Shown piece by piece: positions 52,088 through 64,000 of a DNA stretch of 64,000 nucleotides. The notes under the pieces are model-generated. The model ran no database searches. It saw only the letters and a list, made by a program, of their open reading frames with translations, and had not been told where the DNA came from. Origin of the DNA: Vitis vinifera (Eukaryota; Streptophyta; Magnoliopsida; Vitales; Vitaceae); contig NC_081823.1 in assembly GCF_030704535.1 (NCBI RefSeq), forward strand, positions 6,640,501 through 6,704,500, read 5' to 3'. Positions within the stretch are counted from its first letter, which is position 1. Every line of letters starts with the position of its first letter. The position numbers and the translations under genes were made by a program.

Positions 52088-55000
52088 CGGAATCAGGCTG
52101 AACCCATGTAAATAAGAACATGATTTCTGAAAAGTTGTAAATTCTCTGCAATATGATCCTACCTAGTGGGGCCTCCTCTCAATGTGGCCTCTTCTTTGAA
52201 TATGGCCTTTCTTTTAATTTGGATCTATGAGTTACATATATCCAATTTGATGCAGAAAATGTTTTCCAGTTTCCTTACTTTGGTTTCAATTATAGTGAAT
52301 CAATCTGGGTGTTGAATACTTGCTGTTGCACAATTTCAGAATTTGTTATGTTTCATGTGACGGGTTTTTTTTAGGGTATTGTGTGGATTTTTCATGCTCT
52401 GTGTGACGCCTGGCTTTTGGTTTTTCATATGTGACGTCCTTGCCTCTGCGACTGTGACGCATCCATTCTAAATTGTGATTGATTGTCTTTTACTTAAAGA
52501 AAACAACAGCTTCCTCAGAATAAAAGTGCTGGCCCAAAAGGAAGTGTAGGGGCGTAAAGACTGCAAAAAGCCTAGTTTGAAGGAAAATGTATGTGCACCA
52601 ATGGCTGCAGTGGTTGAATGGTAGATCCATCAATCACAAGTTCCATGGTCCTTGGTCCTAGCAAAATCCTCATTGGCTAAATTTAATCAGATTGGACTGA
52701 CTCGGCCGAATTGAAATTGGTTGGAAAGGTATGGGTACAATCATATATCATAAACCTGATTTTTCTTTTTCCTATTTAGGATCCTAGAAGAAGTGTTTTT
52801 TGATCTTTTGCAGATTCATCCAAACTACCTTCACTTGCAATGCTTGATGCTACTATGCTGAAAAATAATTTGGATTAGTTTTGGTTTCTCCATCTATAAA
52901 AGCAAAACCCCTAAAGCCCTTCTCAGGGTTCCACTACAAAAAGAGGGGTATTAACTATTAACCCACTCTTTTCAGTGGGAGGGCAGACGGAAAAAGCTGT
53001 AGAAAATGAATTTTGCATCAATGGAGGCAGCATGGTTGAACAAGGGATATTGTCGTGCTGGTGTTTTGCTCAGCATTAGGTGAGGCGGAATGCAACAAAG
53101 ATTGAATGTCCTAAATCAACCTACATTAGCCTTACTTCCATAACACAGGATTCAGCCCTGGAAAGCACATTATTGCCCCCTCTACTTCGAAAATACGTGT
53201 TATATTACCATGTATATGAGTGAATTTCATGTCTCTTACCAAATGTGCGTGTTGTTCACTTGCAGTTTGCATAACACCGCTTCTCTTTTTGGTAATGCTT
53301 CTGGGTAGTTTGTGCAACTCTTTAAAGAGATGGAATGCAATCCTTCTCCAAGCTTTTCAAAGAAACAATTCTGTGAAACGACTAGGAGGAATTGACATTG
53401 CATCAGCACCTTGGCTAAGTTTGAAATGACATCAAGACCTCATGTGGTGACATCTTACATCCATGGGTACCTATGGCATGCGGGGTAACATGCCATGCAC
53501 ACAACAAAGTAACAAGTAGGGAGGATTATGACGCTAAGAAGCATGTCAGTGCAAGGGGACGGGGCTATGAGTGCAAGGCATGGGCTTGGTGGTAACTTAA
53601 GGGTGGAAACACATAAGTGTGCACATGTAAGGCACCATGTGGGTAGCTCGGCTTGATGAAAAATTCAAGTATGAGATTTCATGGAGTTGAGATTTTTCCT
53701 TCAAAAAGAATTAACTTAAGAAGAGGTTTCCAAATGGAAGAACATTTTTTTAGATTTTCTTTAATTTGCGGAAATCTATTGTCAATGGAAGCACTTATAT
53801 GATGTCTCCTCATAACTTGGAAATTACTTCAAATGTTCCTTGAGTAGGGGGTGACTCTCTTAAGGGTGGTGATGGTGGCAACAATGACATTGCTTTGAGA
53901 GCACGATATGAGCAAGTATGATGTTGAGCCCTTTTAGCATGCATGCATAAGCATAATGCCATGAGTACAATGCAACACATGAGGTGTGATTGTGGCACAC
54001 AACATAAAGTAGACATGCCTCATATGGAAGGAACTAACAAGGTTGGCGCGCATAGGCAAACAGAGCAACAAACATGAGTCATGAGAGAAAATGAAGACTT
54101 AGCACATCAAGGCTATGTTATAGCAAGCACATGAGACAAGAAAAGAATTATCATGCATGGGCCACCTAAACACATTCTAATGGGCTAAGTGGTGTATGTG
54201 GGCTCAACATGATATAACACTTGGCATTGGGGAGAGCATAACCAAGGGTTATAAGACACTAAGATATGACACTCGGAGACACAAGGGTATGTCACTTTAG
54301 CATTAGGGAAAACCCATGAAAGGGGCTTTTGGTACTACAAGTGTTGGTAGGAGAAGTTGTAAGACACAACTAAGACCTATGAAGATGACATGATAAAATA
54401 GTGAGTTGTTGAGCTTAGGACAAGTGCCATGAGCAAAGGCACACAATGCAATTGCTACAACAAGTGACATAAGTGTGCAATGGTTGAAGCCTTGAGAGAA
54501 TCCACTACTCAAATATGATTGGGGTTAGTGGGTAGGTTCCTAAAATGTAGGTATAGAACTTTGATGCCCATAAATAGTATGTCTTGCCAGACATTCTCTG
54601 TTCGAACTCACTAAGCAGTATTATGAGAGTCTTGTTCATAAAAGGCCTTGATTGTTACGAGAGTACTATAATTTAGGGATTTTTCCCTATAAGTGCTACT
54701 TTGTGTGTTATTTTTATCTTGTAGGGTTTGGAAAAGGTTGGCTTAAAGGGTTTCTAAGTGATGTACAATGCAAAAAAATTTTGAAGTAAAATTTGTGCTT
54801 GTAATAGTTAGAACCAAAGTTGCATTGCAAACACAACATGGTTAGTGGTGTTGTAGAAACAATGCATGAGTGGGTTACTTTTATTAAAAAGTATGTTAGC
54901 AAGGCCCCTTGTGATTATTATACCACTTTTGGTTAGTGATGTTGTAGAAACATTGCATGAGTGGGTTACTTTTATTGAAAAGTATGTTGGCAAGCCCCTA

Positions 55001-58000
55001 GTGATTATGATGACACTTTATCTGATAGAGGCATTCAATGAACTTAGAGTTCATAGGAACTTGTTGGAGGCAACTTGAGTTCAACTAAGGTGAGAGTACA
55101 AATGATGATGTTGTTGGAATAAACATTTACCAATGAATATTCCTACATGGTAGGGGGATTGAACCCATGAACTCAAGTTTGCAAGAAGGCAACTCTACCA
55201 AAGTTCGAAAGAAACCAAATCTGGCATCAGACTAACTTTGTTATTTGCAATATGAAGGATATATATACAATTCATAAATGTAAATATCTTATACTTATGC
55301 ATTTATATTATAAATATTATCTATATATAAATACACATTATAAATTATACATGAATTAATATATATTATAAATTAATTAAAATAAAATTAGTATAAATTA
55401 ATTAATTTTAATTCTTATGTATTTATAAAATAAATATAAATTTATAAATAAAATTATCAACATGTTAAAATAAAAAATACTTATACATGTATTATTATTT
55501 TTTTATGTTATTGAATACATTGAAATTATATAAATATCTATAAAATGTATTTTTAAATTTTAAATATTATTTTTGGATGTCACAAATTATATCATACATA
55601 TGTCAATTTCTTTAATAAAATAATCTCAAAATTTCTATTATTACTTTTTATATCATTTATTTATATTTTTTCTTAGCATTTATATAAGTTTTGATTAATT
55701 TTCATCTCACTGATATTTTGTGTAAGAATATCAACCGATATTTTTAGATATATCCGTAAAAACCAATATTTTCATATATATATATATGGGCCCTAGAAAA
55801 AACCCCTCAATATTAGAAATGCCATGCTTAGCTAAGGACCTCAGTAAATCTAAAGTCATTGGAAGCCTTTTCTTGAAAGCTACTATGGCAAAATTGTTGT
55901 ATTGTCTGTCAAATTTCAACCACAAATTATTCCTTTTCTTTAGTGATAGATTCATTTTGTAGGTTAAAATAAGTAACTAATGAGATACCTAGGCCTATTG
56001 TGGTTCTAACCAACTCATATCCTCTTTTAACATATTAAAATATTGTTTCTTCCCACATATTTCTCATATCTCAACTTTGTGTTACTTTTCTTTGATATTA
56101 TACCAAGTACTCGTCTCTCATAACTCAATGCCTAGTTATAGGGTTAGCATCCCATACAATCATGGATAAAGGCTTATAACAATGAAAGAAATTATCATTG
56201 TAGAGAGCTAATCGATAGAAGAAATAAAATGATACTTTTACACTCATGTTCATTTCAATTAATAGATTCTCACTAAAGTGGCATTCCTATCTTAGGATTC
56301 CCTCATTGATTGCAACTATCTCATTCTTCAGTGGTTTTGGAAGCTACTCAAGTCGTAGAATGATGTATGGTTGAGCTCAAGATGTAAGTGTTTTTTCATT
56401 GATTTTTCTTATCCAAAGAAAAACTTCTTCTATTTCTTTTTCATCTACTATTGGTCTCTTATGTTTTTGTCTCTCTATAACTACTTTAGGCTTTTATGTG
56501 TTTTTATATGCATTGATCGACAAAATCATCTTATGTTTGCCGATCATTCTTTTTCTCATGTTTTTGTTGCATTCAAGTTCCTTTATTTGTCTCTTGTTCC
56601 TCTACAACCTTTCAATAGCTTACATTTGCATTCCTTCTTTATCTTTCCTTTATCAAACTATATTTTCGTAACTTTTCATCCTCTCAAACAGCTGGGGAGC
56701 TTTAAAGGAAATGGACAAGAAAAAAAATATGATTTTTTTATGTTTATATTCATCGATCATTACTAAACTATCCTATTACAATAAAAACAAAAGAAAGAAC
56801 ATACAAAAAAATCTTAGGAGCCAGTCATTAATTACAAATATCACGTGCTTTCATGATTTTTGCAACTACTTACATTGAGCACGACATATACTTGAGCATA
56901 ATCCAAATTCTTACTTATGGGACACAAGTGGCCAAATCCTAGTTTATAACAAAGAGAGGTATAATCCTCTACAAGTGATTATCAATTTTGCATAACTCAA
57001 CATACTTTATGTACTTAAAATGTTTCAATACATTCTAACACCAAAACCCCCTTTCTTTATTTGAACTAAATCTACTTTTTCCCATGAAATAATCTAACAC
57101 CTTCAAAAATGGTTATGAAATTCATGAAAAAAAGACACTTAATTCCAAAATCCATATTCATAATATGCTCTCACACCAATCCCATGCAAACAAAATACTT
57201 ATAAGAGATATTTGATTTGTAAATTGTAGATAAAATTAAATTAAGCTCATTCCATTCATGTACAAGACTACAACATGATTGAGATAATGTACTTTGTTTT
57301 CAAGAACCATGCTCAAATTTGAGAACACCAATTTTACCAAAGGTCACATTTGGTATTCATGGGATGAGGAGAATGATTGAGTGGGAAAAGTTGTGTGTTG
57401 AAGGAGATGAATGTGATACAATATTAGTGCAATTAGGCCATAGAGGGTGGAGGAATCAATGGCTTAAAATCAGGTGGAGTGTGGGAAATGCCTCAACCCA
57501 CTACAGATATTGTGCATGGACCATGGACCATGGACCAGCCTTGCATTCTCCCTCACTCATGCAATTTCTGTGCCACTTCAATATATACATTGAGTCCTTT
57601 TTCTCAACTCTTTAATTTAGGGGCAGTCAGTTGGCTTTAACTCATATAAATTGAACCAAAAATGCATTAAAGTTGGGTTACATCCAGTGGTATGTATGAA
57701 TTTTGAACACAACAAAGACCAAGTTTTCAAGTTACACTTTGTGTCCTGTGCAAGGAATCTCAAGCCACTTTCCATGTAGAAGCAACTTTTTGAGGCCACA
57801 TCATTTCAACTTTCAGGACCCAAATGCAACACTATGGGCAGGAAAGGTGAGGATTTTTTATTTAAATATTATTATTATTTTAAAAAAATAGTATTTCATA
57901 AAATGTTACAAAATTACCCTAATAAAATTTTTTTTTTTCTAAATGATTTTACATGCACAAGTCGTCTTTTTAGAAACGAGATATGTTTGCCTTTGATCTT

Positions 58001-59161
58001 TTATTTTTGGGAAAAAGGTGTTTCAATACACTCGTTTGAAAAAAAAAACACAAAACAAAAACCCAAGTATAGAAAATTTAAACGCACACATCTATATAAA
58101 AATAATTAAGATTTTGCATACTTGGATTAAAGGTATTACTAATCATTCAGGTATTTTCTTTTAATTATATAAATACTAGTTTTTATTTTTAAGGGTTCCC
58201 ATCTGATGGTTTTTTTTCCAATGAGTGTGAAAGTACACTTTTCCTTTTGAAGGGAAGAACAGGTATTACGATTTTGAGATCATATGGGCGTAGCTGTGAG
58301 GTTGAATAGATACCTGAAAAATGGGCTTAAAATATTCTTCAAGTCCTTGAAAGAGAGCCACTTTACATGATCCTGTGGAAGAGTTAATATGAAAAACTGA
58401 ATTAAAAAATGTAGCTTCACTGATATTGTCAGAGGTATATATTTGCAATCTTTTGAAAGCAACAAACAAAGCATAGGTCTGGGGATCAATGTACTTTATA
58501 TGCACATGAAGGGTACTCAGAACTGCACTATAAAAAGTAGTCCAAGAGTGCATGATTCCACGAGCTTGATGTCTGATATTCACATGGGCAGAGAATTGGG
58601 GACCATTCTTGGATCAAAATGGTTGAAGTGGCACCCTTGTCCCTTTCACTTGCTTCAAAAGCATCAAGTTCACATTCACTCCAAGTTGGGAGAGAAGCAA
58701 GCCCAATTTTAAACAGCTAAGCCTGTTTTTATCTGCCAAACACTAAATTTAGCAAAGTTTAAAGTCTAACTGCTATATTTAATGACAGTCCTCAACCAAA
58801 GAGCGCGACCCAAATTTGGGTTTGTCGTGTTTAATGATGATGGATCACACTGAAAGTGTAACTAAACATCCCTGTTAATTCATTCAGGATCTAAACCCAC
58901 CAAGTTTGGCATTTAAAGCCATGAGACAAAGGATTTAATCAACAATCAATGTTTCACTAAAAATATCCTAATGGATCATTTTCGGGTAGCTGATCATAAT
59001 ATCATATGTAGAAGTATATGGTAGAAGCTTAAGATTGGATATGAAAAGAAAATGTGTTAGAAGCTTAAAAAGAAGATAATTAAGGTACTATAGTATCCCT
59101 AATAAAGGAGAAGCTCAAAGGTCCGAGTTGAACATCAAATACATGTTCTACTGCAGCATTA
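52088..59161. other. Long stretch between ATG8 and the MYB gene, no supported gene
   Basis: The first ~250 bp are ATG8 3' UTR. Bases 52,550-53,430 look like unique but non-coding text. Bases 53,440-54,640 are unusual for this window: little T-rich sequence, many GCA/CATG/ACATGAG words, probably an old repeat. Bases 55,250-55,720 are extremely AT-rich. Frames at 56371-56766, 57319-57615 and 58266-58583 (minus) have no recognised motif. Confidence 0.5.
54841..55022. repeat. 91-bp tandem duplication
   Basis: Units start GTTAGTGGTGTTGTAGAAAC at 54841 and GTTAGTGATGTTGTAGAAAC at 54932 and share 'GCATGAGTGGGTTACTTTTAT' and 'AAAAGTATGTT.GCAAG'. Similarity is about 90%. An ORF crossing the second unit encodes DVVETLHEWVTFIEKYVGKP, of no known family to me. 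Confidence 0.9.
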
Positions 59162-62100
59162 TTAGCAAATTCCTGAGAAGTTGTCCCAAGAGGAGGAGCC
59201 AGGGGTCCAGCCATGGTCTGTCGTGGTGGCAACCGGACTGGATGAAGTTAGTTGTGGGATATCAAGCCCAATATCATCCTCTGTTATGCTAGAAGACTGC
59301 TTGATGGAGACACCATTGTCACTGTACCACTCGGGGATGTTTGGTGCAGGATGAAAAATGAGCATATCAGATAAGTCTTCATTCATGGAATTGACATCAT
59401 CTGCTGGTTCTTGCTTTGGTTTTTCTCCTGCATAAATCGGGGGAAATCAAAAAGTTCTTTGCTAATATCTGACCCAAGCACAAGAATAATAATACTGAAT
59501 ATAAATTAGAAGGAAGAAGGGTTTCAATTTCAAAGATGGAAAATGGCTCAATAAAGTCATGTGGGATGTTAAACATAGATGGTGGTGGTAAAGGTGACAG
59601 TGATAATAGAGGCAAAACTAGGGTGCAACTTCAAAAATTAAAAAAATGAAAAGGATAAAAAGAAATGAAGAACAAAAACCAAAAGATATATATACCATCA
59701 TCCCGTGTCTTTCTGGCCCTAGAATTGTAAGTTCATGAAAATTGTGGGCCTAAACAAAATTACAAGAAGTTTTGCTTGAAGAAATAAATATGCTTTTTAA
59801 TAGTAAAATTCTTCGCAAACAATAACCTAATTTGATGGGTACAGTCCAACTCATCCATTAAAACTATGTAATTTTGGTCCATTCGAAAATTAGAATGCAT
59901 TGTTCTTGACCATATGACTTGCATGGTCCAATACATGAATTTAATACAAAAAGCTCGAAGCTCTACGGCATTGGGTAGCAAAGGATTTACCAAGAATACA
60001 TGCTTGAGTGCCAGTTTCATTTAGGAAGAGCTGCTAATGAAAGAGATGGCAAATTGGAGAAGTTTGAATGAAGTAACCAAATTTAGTGTTTTGAATATTG
60101 ACTTAATGCTACAAAGAGCATCACTTACCCAGAAATTCTGTAGGGCAACCTTCTGGCATTTTTATATTAAATAATAACAAAAAAAGGGGGGGAGTTGACT
60201 CTAGTCTCCTATGATTTTTCTGCATCACTTCCATACCACAATAGCAATGAAATTACCATTAGAGTAGGAAAAGTATTGTTTCCATAAATCTTGTTCCATT
60301 TCAGGAACTTTCTTTTCTTTTTCAGGTTTTTATTACACATCATCATATCAGGCCATTAGAGAAAGAGAGAAAGACTTGGTGCGTTTACCTCCTAAGCATT
60401 CAATCAAAGTTAAATCAGAACTGAGCATTAATGGGACAGTGGCTCAAAGCATTAAAATGGAATATATCACAGTATTGATGTATCCAATCCACTGAAACTC
60501 AGGCAAGTTTGTCCATAGGTTTAAGTACTACACAGACATAAGCACCCAGCATATTTATTACAGAAAGCAATGCATCTCAAACTCGTGGAAACTAAAAACA
60601 TTTTAAGATCCGGAATAATTTGCGCTGTTTGATTCCCATTTTGGAAGTAGTTTGCTTTCTCTAAGCATAAAAAACTGCAACATGCTAACAGACAGCAAGT
60701 AAATGAAAACAGGCAGATGATAATGAAGGGCTCAGTGTTCAAACTAATAACTTACCGGTAGAGGGCTGAAGAGAGGTTGAATCAGCCCACTGAGGACCAG
60801 ATACAAATGGAGGATTTGTACTGCTTCCACTTAAAAACAGTTCAAAGTCATTGAGCATATGCTTCTCTTCTTGTGAACCGAATGAAGCTTGCCTCCTGGA
60901 GGAGTCATTGCACACCATTGCCTGAGCTTGACCTATCAGCTCATCCAATAACCCACAATTGCTGCTACTTGAGTTGATCTTCATATTGTCGGCAGTATAC
61001 GGGTGTGTTTTTTTGGAAAATTGGCTTGAAGGGAGCTCTGGATTTATTGAAAAATCCAAGACAGGTGGGACCATTTGGTCAAATTTGAATTGGGTTTGCA
61101 GAATTGGCAGTGAATTCTGACAGAAAGTCACTGGATTCAATTGGAGGGGGGAAATGTGAGAGAATTGGTTGGGCAGAGATGAACTCGGAAGAGGAGATGG
61201 CAATGATGCCTGTGAGAATGGAAGAGGGAAATCAGGTCCAGTGTCACCCGATCGCTTGTAGCGTTGATAAGGGGGTGTGAGAATTGGGGAAGTTTGGTGG
61301 GCTGAAAGAGTAGTGATTGGGTCGAAGAGGGATAGAGAAGAACTGAAGGCGGGTTTGAATTGGGGCGATGAGGAGAAGAGAGTTTGAGATGGAGGACAGG
61401 GAGATTGTGGGTATGGGGGGTTTTGGAAGTTGGGCTGGTTGACGGTATTGCTCTGATTTTGAACTTCTTGTGGGTAGACAGGCAGGCCTTGGCGAAGGCG
61501 CCTCTTAATTCTAGTGTTCCAGTAGTTTTTTATCTCGTTGTCTGTTCGCCCGGGCAACTACATAGAAAGAAACATCACAGAGATGAATCAGAGAAATAGG
61601 AAATTGCAACTTCTAGAAGTAATTGTGTTGATTTCTGAGCAATGGCGGGGAAGAGAATAGAAATTGCAAATGGGTATCCGTACCCAAGCTGACAGAAGAA
61701 AGAAGAAACTAAGCAAAAGAAATATCTGCTCCGCTTGGTAACTGAGAAACTGAATCAAAATTTTGAATCATGAACCTCAACCTCCAACTCAAATTAGCCT
61801 AATAACATCATTCCACTCTATTAAGGTGAAAACCTCGATTTGCAGACACACGAAACAAACAATTGTAGAAGACGGGGAAAAAAAACAAAAACCAAACACC
61901 TGAATTCATTTTCTCAGCAACCAAACTAGAGCTAAAAATACACAACAAGGAGGAAAAAAGAAGTTTGCAGGAAAGGTTCAAACCCAAGAAAAATTCAGAT
62001 AATCAAGGGAATGGATCGAAACAATACTGCAAAAAATAAAATCCAAAAAAATATAAAACAAGAACAAATTAAAAATTGCAGAAACAGACACAGACACCAG

Positions 62101-62432
62101 GGTACCTGAGCGGCCATGCGAGCCCATTTGTTGCCCAATTTGGCATGCAGCTCGAGAATCACCCTCTCCTCCTCAGCAGAGAAGGAACCCTTCTTCAGAT
62201 TGGGCCTCAGATGGTTCGCCCACCTTAATCTGCAGCTCTTCCCACAGCGAGCCAGCCCCGAATTCTTCTGAACAGCGTTCCAGTTGCCCTCGCCGTGCTT
62301 CGTCACGTACTCCACCAATATAGCGTCCTCCGCTGCCGTCCATGGCCCCTTCTTCAACGCCACACCGCCGGCGTCGCTACCACCATTCTCCGGCCGGTCT
62401 TCAACTCCGGCACCGCTGCTGTTGGCCACCAT
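59162..62432 (-). CDS. GAMYB: GAMYB-like R2R3-MYB transcription factor, 3 exons
   Basis: On the minus strand exons 62432-62106, 61557-60756 and 59427-59162 join in phase to 1,395 nt (464 aa). The protein binds DNA through two MYB repeats. R2 is at about 28-78 ([44 protein letters not shown]). R3 is at about 81-131, with F84 in place of its first tryptophan, as usual ([23 protein letters not shown], then [20 protein letters not shown]). LPVYP just after R3, the long Pro/Ser/Gln-rich C-terminal region and the C-terminal [15 protein letters not shown] fit subgroup 18 (the GAMYB, MYB33/65/101 group). These factors act in gibberellin signalling, anther and pollen or seed development and are held down by miR159. 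A matching site lies in exon 2 (61020-61040). ATG 62432 was chosen: the frame extends upstream without another ATG and through a run of Trp codons that is probably leader. Intron 2 (59428-60755) is 1.3 kb. Confidence 0.93.
61020..61040 (-). promoter_or_regulatory. miR159 target site in exon 2 of the MYB gene
   Basis: The plus strand reads like miR159 itself: TTGAAGGGAGCTCT is an exact 14-base core match, and 18 of 21 positions agree overall. The transcript (minus strand) is therefore complementary to miR159 across the cleavage region, with mismatches only at miRNA positions 1, 6 and 21. The site encodes PELPSSQF and lies well after the MYB domain, its usual place in GAMYB genes. Confidence 0.88.
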
Positions 62433-62562
62433 TCGGAACCACCACCACCACGCAGCAACAGAACTCAACACAATTCTTTTTTTTTTTTTTTTGTCTCTAT
62501 GTAAGCTATATCTATGTAGGTTAGCTCTGTACTTTCTCTATGTACTTTACTGCGAGAGAGAA

Positions 62563-63215
62563 GTGTTTGGGGAGAGAGAAACAGGAGATTTTCTTTTATA
62601 AGGTGGCGACTGTGAGTTTGTAGTAGAATAATACTGTTCTGGGAAAATGGGCTGCGAAAGGTTTGGTGTTGTTTGGACAGAGATTGTGCATGGAGAAATC
62701 TTTTTCTGGGAAAATGAGCTGTGGGAAATTGTGGTGAGAGAAAGGCAATGATAGTGGGGTCAGGTGGTCTATTCTCTCAGCTCCAGATTTGGTGGTGTTT
62801 GGACACAGAGAAAAAGACACAGATTTTGTTCGAAGGGTAAAAATAAACTGAGATAGTCCTTTTTTGGGAAATTCGGCTCAGAGGGAGAAAGAGAAAGATG
62901 GTGGGGTTGGGAAGTCTTTTTCCTCAGAATAATCAGGCATGGAGGGTGTAAGGAGAGAGAAACAGAGGCAGAGGTTTTCTTCCAAGAGTGGGGGTTTGTA
63001 ATAGAACAATCCTTTTCCGGAAAAATAAAGCGAGGAAGTCCTCTCGGGGAAATTGGGCTATGGCAAGATAGAGAAGGTGGGGTCCCAGCCCTTCTCCATC
63101 AAGCCAAGGGTTGGAGGTGTTTGGAGAGAGAAACAGAGAATCAGAGTTTTTCTCGTGAGTTTCTAATGGGACTCATCCTTTTCTGGGAAAATGGAGGGTG
63201 AGAGAGAAATGTGGG
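62563..63215. repeat. Five diverged tandem units upstream of the MYB gene
   Basis: Units begin GTGTTTGG(A/G)-AGAGAAAC-like at about 62563, 62668, 62795, 62946 and 63117. Each contains AGAGAAACAGAG, then TTTTCT...GTTTGTA.TAGAA and CTTTTCTGGGAAAATGGGCT followed by GAGAGAAA. Spacings of about 105, 127, 151 and 171 grow with distance. The region is G/A-rich on the plus strand (C/T-rich in the MYB transcript direction) and lies about 130-780 bp upstream of the ATG, so it covers the promoter and possibly part of the leader. Confidence 0.75.
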
Positions 63216-64000
63216 TGGGGTTATAACCTTATGTGGGGTGGGCTTGAGGAATGGGGTTTTGATATTGAGAGTGACAGCAAGGTTGAGGCGTAGAGGAGGG
63301 TAAGGAATCGAGCCTCAATTGGGCTGTCACGCTCTTTTTTTCTGTACATGGGTAACGCGCTTTCAAATTCCAGGGCCTTGGAATTTGATTTTCCACCTCT
63401 TATTTTTCCTTGGAAAACAGACTGATTTTCACACGCTGGATGATGCAATGGCGAGGGCAAATCTGATATTATGTCAAAACCACAGGGCCTTAGTTTTACA
63501 TGAAATTCAGAGTTTCGTCAGCCTCTAAATGATCCGGATTGACACTGCAGCCACTTGAACATGCTCCATACAAATTTCTCTCTCAAGATAATTTTAGATT
63601 TTCAAAAGATAATTAAAATTTAGGTATTAGAGTGAACCTATATCATGGATATAACAGAGTCAATCCCGATCCCAATATGAAATTTTAAGTTACCACTTTG
63701 ACCGGTTCTCGAATTCATGGGATGCAAGAAGGATGTTGTGTTATGATATTTCATATCGCTTTTAAGGTATAAAATTTTTGATATTGCATAATAGACTCCA
63801 GTTTAGTATGTAAATGTATTTAGAAACCGTCGTAGTCCATTGGACTCGAAATGAACGATATTTATATGGGAAAGATGTGGGTAAGTAGGCATGATACATT
63901 GGACCTAATTCAATCTATTTCATGATAAAAAAAAAACTTCAAAATTAGTTTAGCACATGAGAGAAACAGGCATGAAAACGTGTGGCTATGTGGGAATGAA
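63216..64000. other. Upstream flank of the MYB gene, no gene seen
   Basis: Short frames at 63221-63460 (minus) and 63319-63528 have no motif. The sequence becomes AT-rich from about 63,560. Confidence 0.5.

Noticed and set aside
52590-52690. 'GCAGTGGTTGAATGGTAGATCC' tRNA-like words after ATG8
   Set aside because: An A-box-like start is visible, but no convincing B-box or target duplication.
55140-55235. Minus-strand TGGTAGAGTTG and GGGTTCAATCCC words resembling tRNA A and B boxes
   Set aside because: No acceptor stem or cloverleaf could be formed. The TGGCATCAGA word nearby could equally be a decayed retrotransposon primer site. Too ambiguous to annotate.
58266-58583. 105-codon minus-strand open frame with plausible amino-acid composition
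   Set aside because: No motif I know, no clear splice sites linking it to other coding blocks, and AT-rich surroundings. It may be a gene relic, but I cannot support it.

Overview
The window is plant nuclear DNA from a woody eudicot. Grapevine (Vitis) or a close relative is my best guess. The reasons are AT-rich intergenic DNA, genes split by GT-AG introns, a Tat-lineage Gypsy retrotransposon, MITEs and several plant-specific gene families. The species call is an inference from overall character, not from a database match.

Layout. Bases 1-1,700 are AT-rich with no gene. A small intronless gene of unknown function (1821-2195) runs into a degenerate tandem array with a period of about 250 bp (to about 3,290). 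Then come a compound microsatellite, a long stretch without genes, a Mutator-type MITE (7241-7844) and an S40/DUF584 senescence-regulator gene (9024-9587). An 11.7-kb decayed Tat-lineage LTR retrotransposon fills 11870-23592. It has two 647-bp LTRs, a primer-binding-site-like sequence, gag, protease, RT, RNase H, a second RNase H, integrase, an antisense ORF region and a polypurine tract. It is interrupted by a 1,920-bp TG...CA insertion with a GCTAG target duplication, most likely a solo LTR, and a 107-bp tandem duplication crosses its 3' edge.

A single-exon gene on the minus strand for the small subunit of geranyl(geranyl) diphosphate synthase follows at 24180-25076. Bases 25,200-38,900 hold AT-rich DNA with inverted-repeat elements and tandem duplications, and no gene I can support. 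A conserved cluster comes next: a GT31 beta-1,3-galactosyltransferase in 11 exons (39021-45351), a CASP-like membrane protein in 3 exons (46470-47744) and ATG8 in 5 coding exons (49158-52087). After 7 kb without a supported gene, a GAMYB-like R2R3-MYB gene on the minus strand (59162-62432, 3 exons) carries a miR159-complementary site. Five diverged repeats lie immediately upstream of it.

The genes do not form an operon or a pathway. Their functions are independent: senescence regulation, isoprenoid chain-length control, arabinogalactan or glycan synthesis, a plasma-membrane scaffold, autophagy, and GA/miR159-linked transcription. The most unusual structures are the retrotransposon complex, the repeat array that supplies the 3' end of the first gene, and the repeats upstream of the MYB gene.
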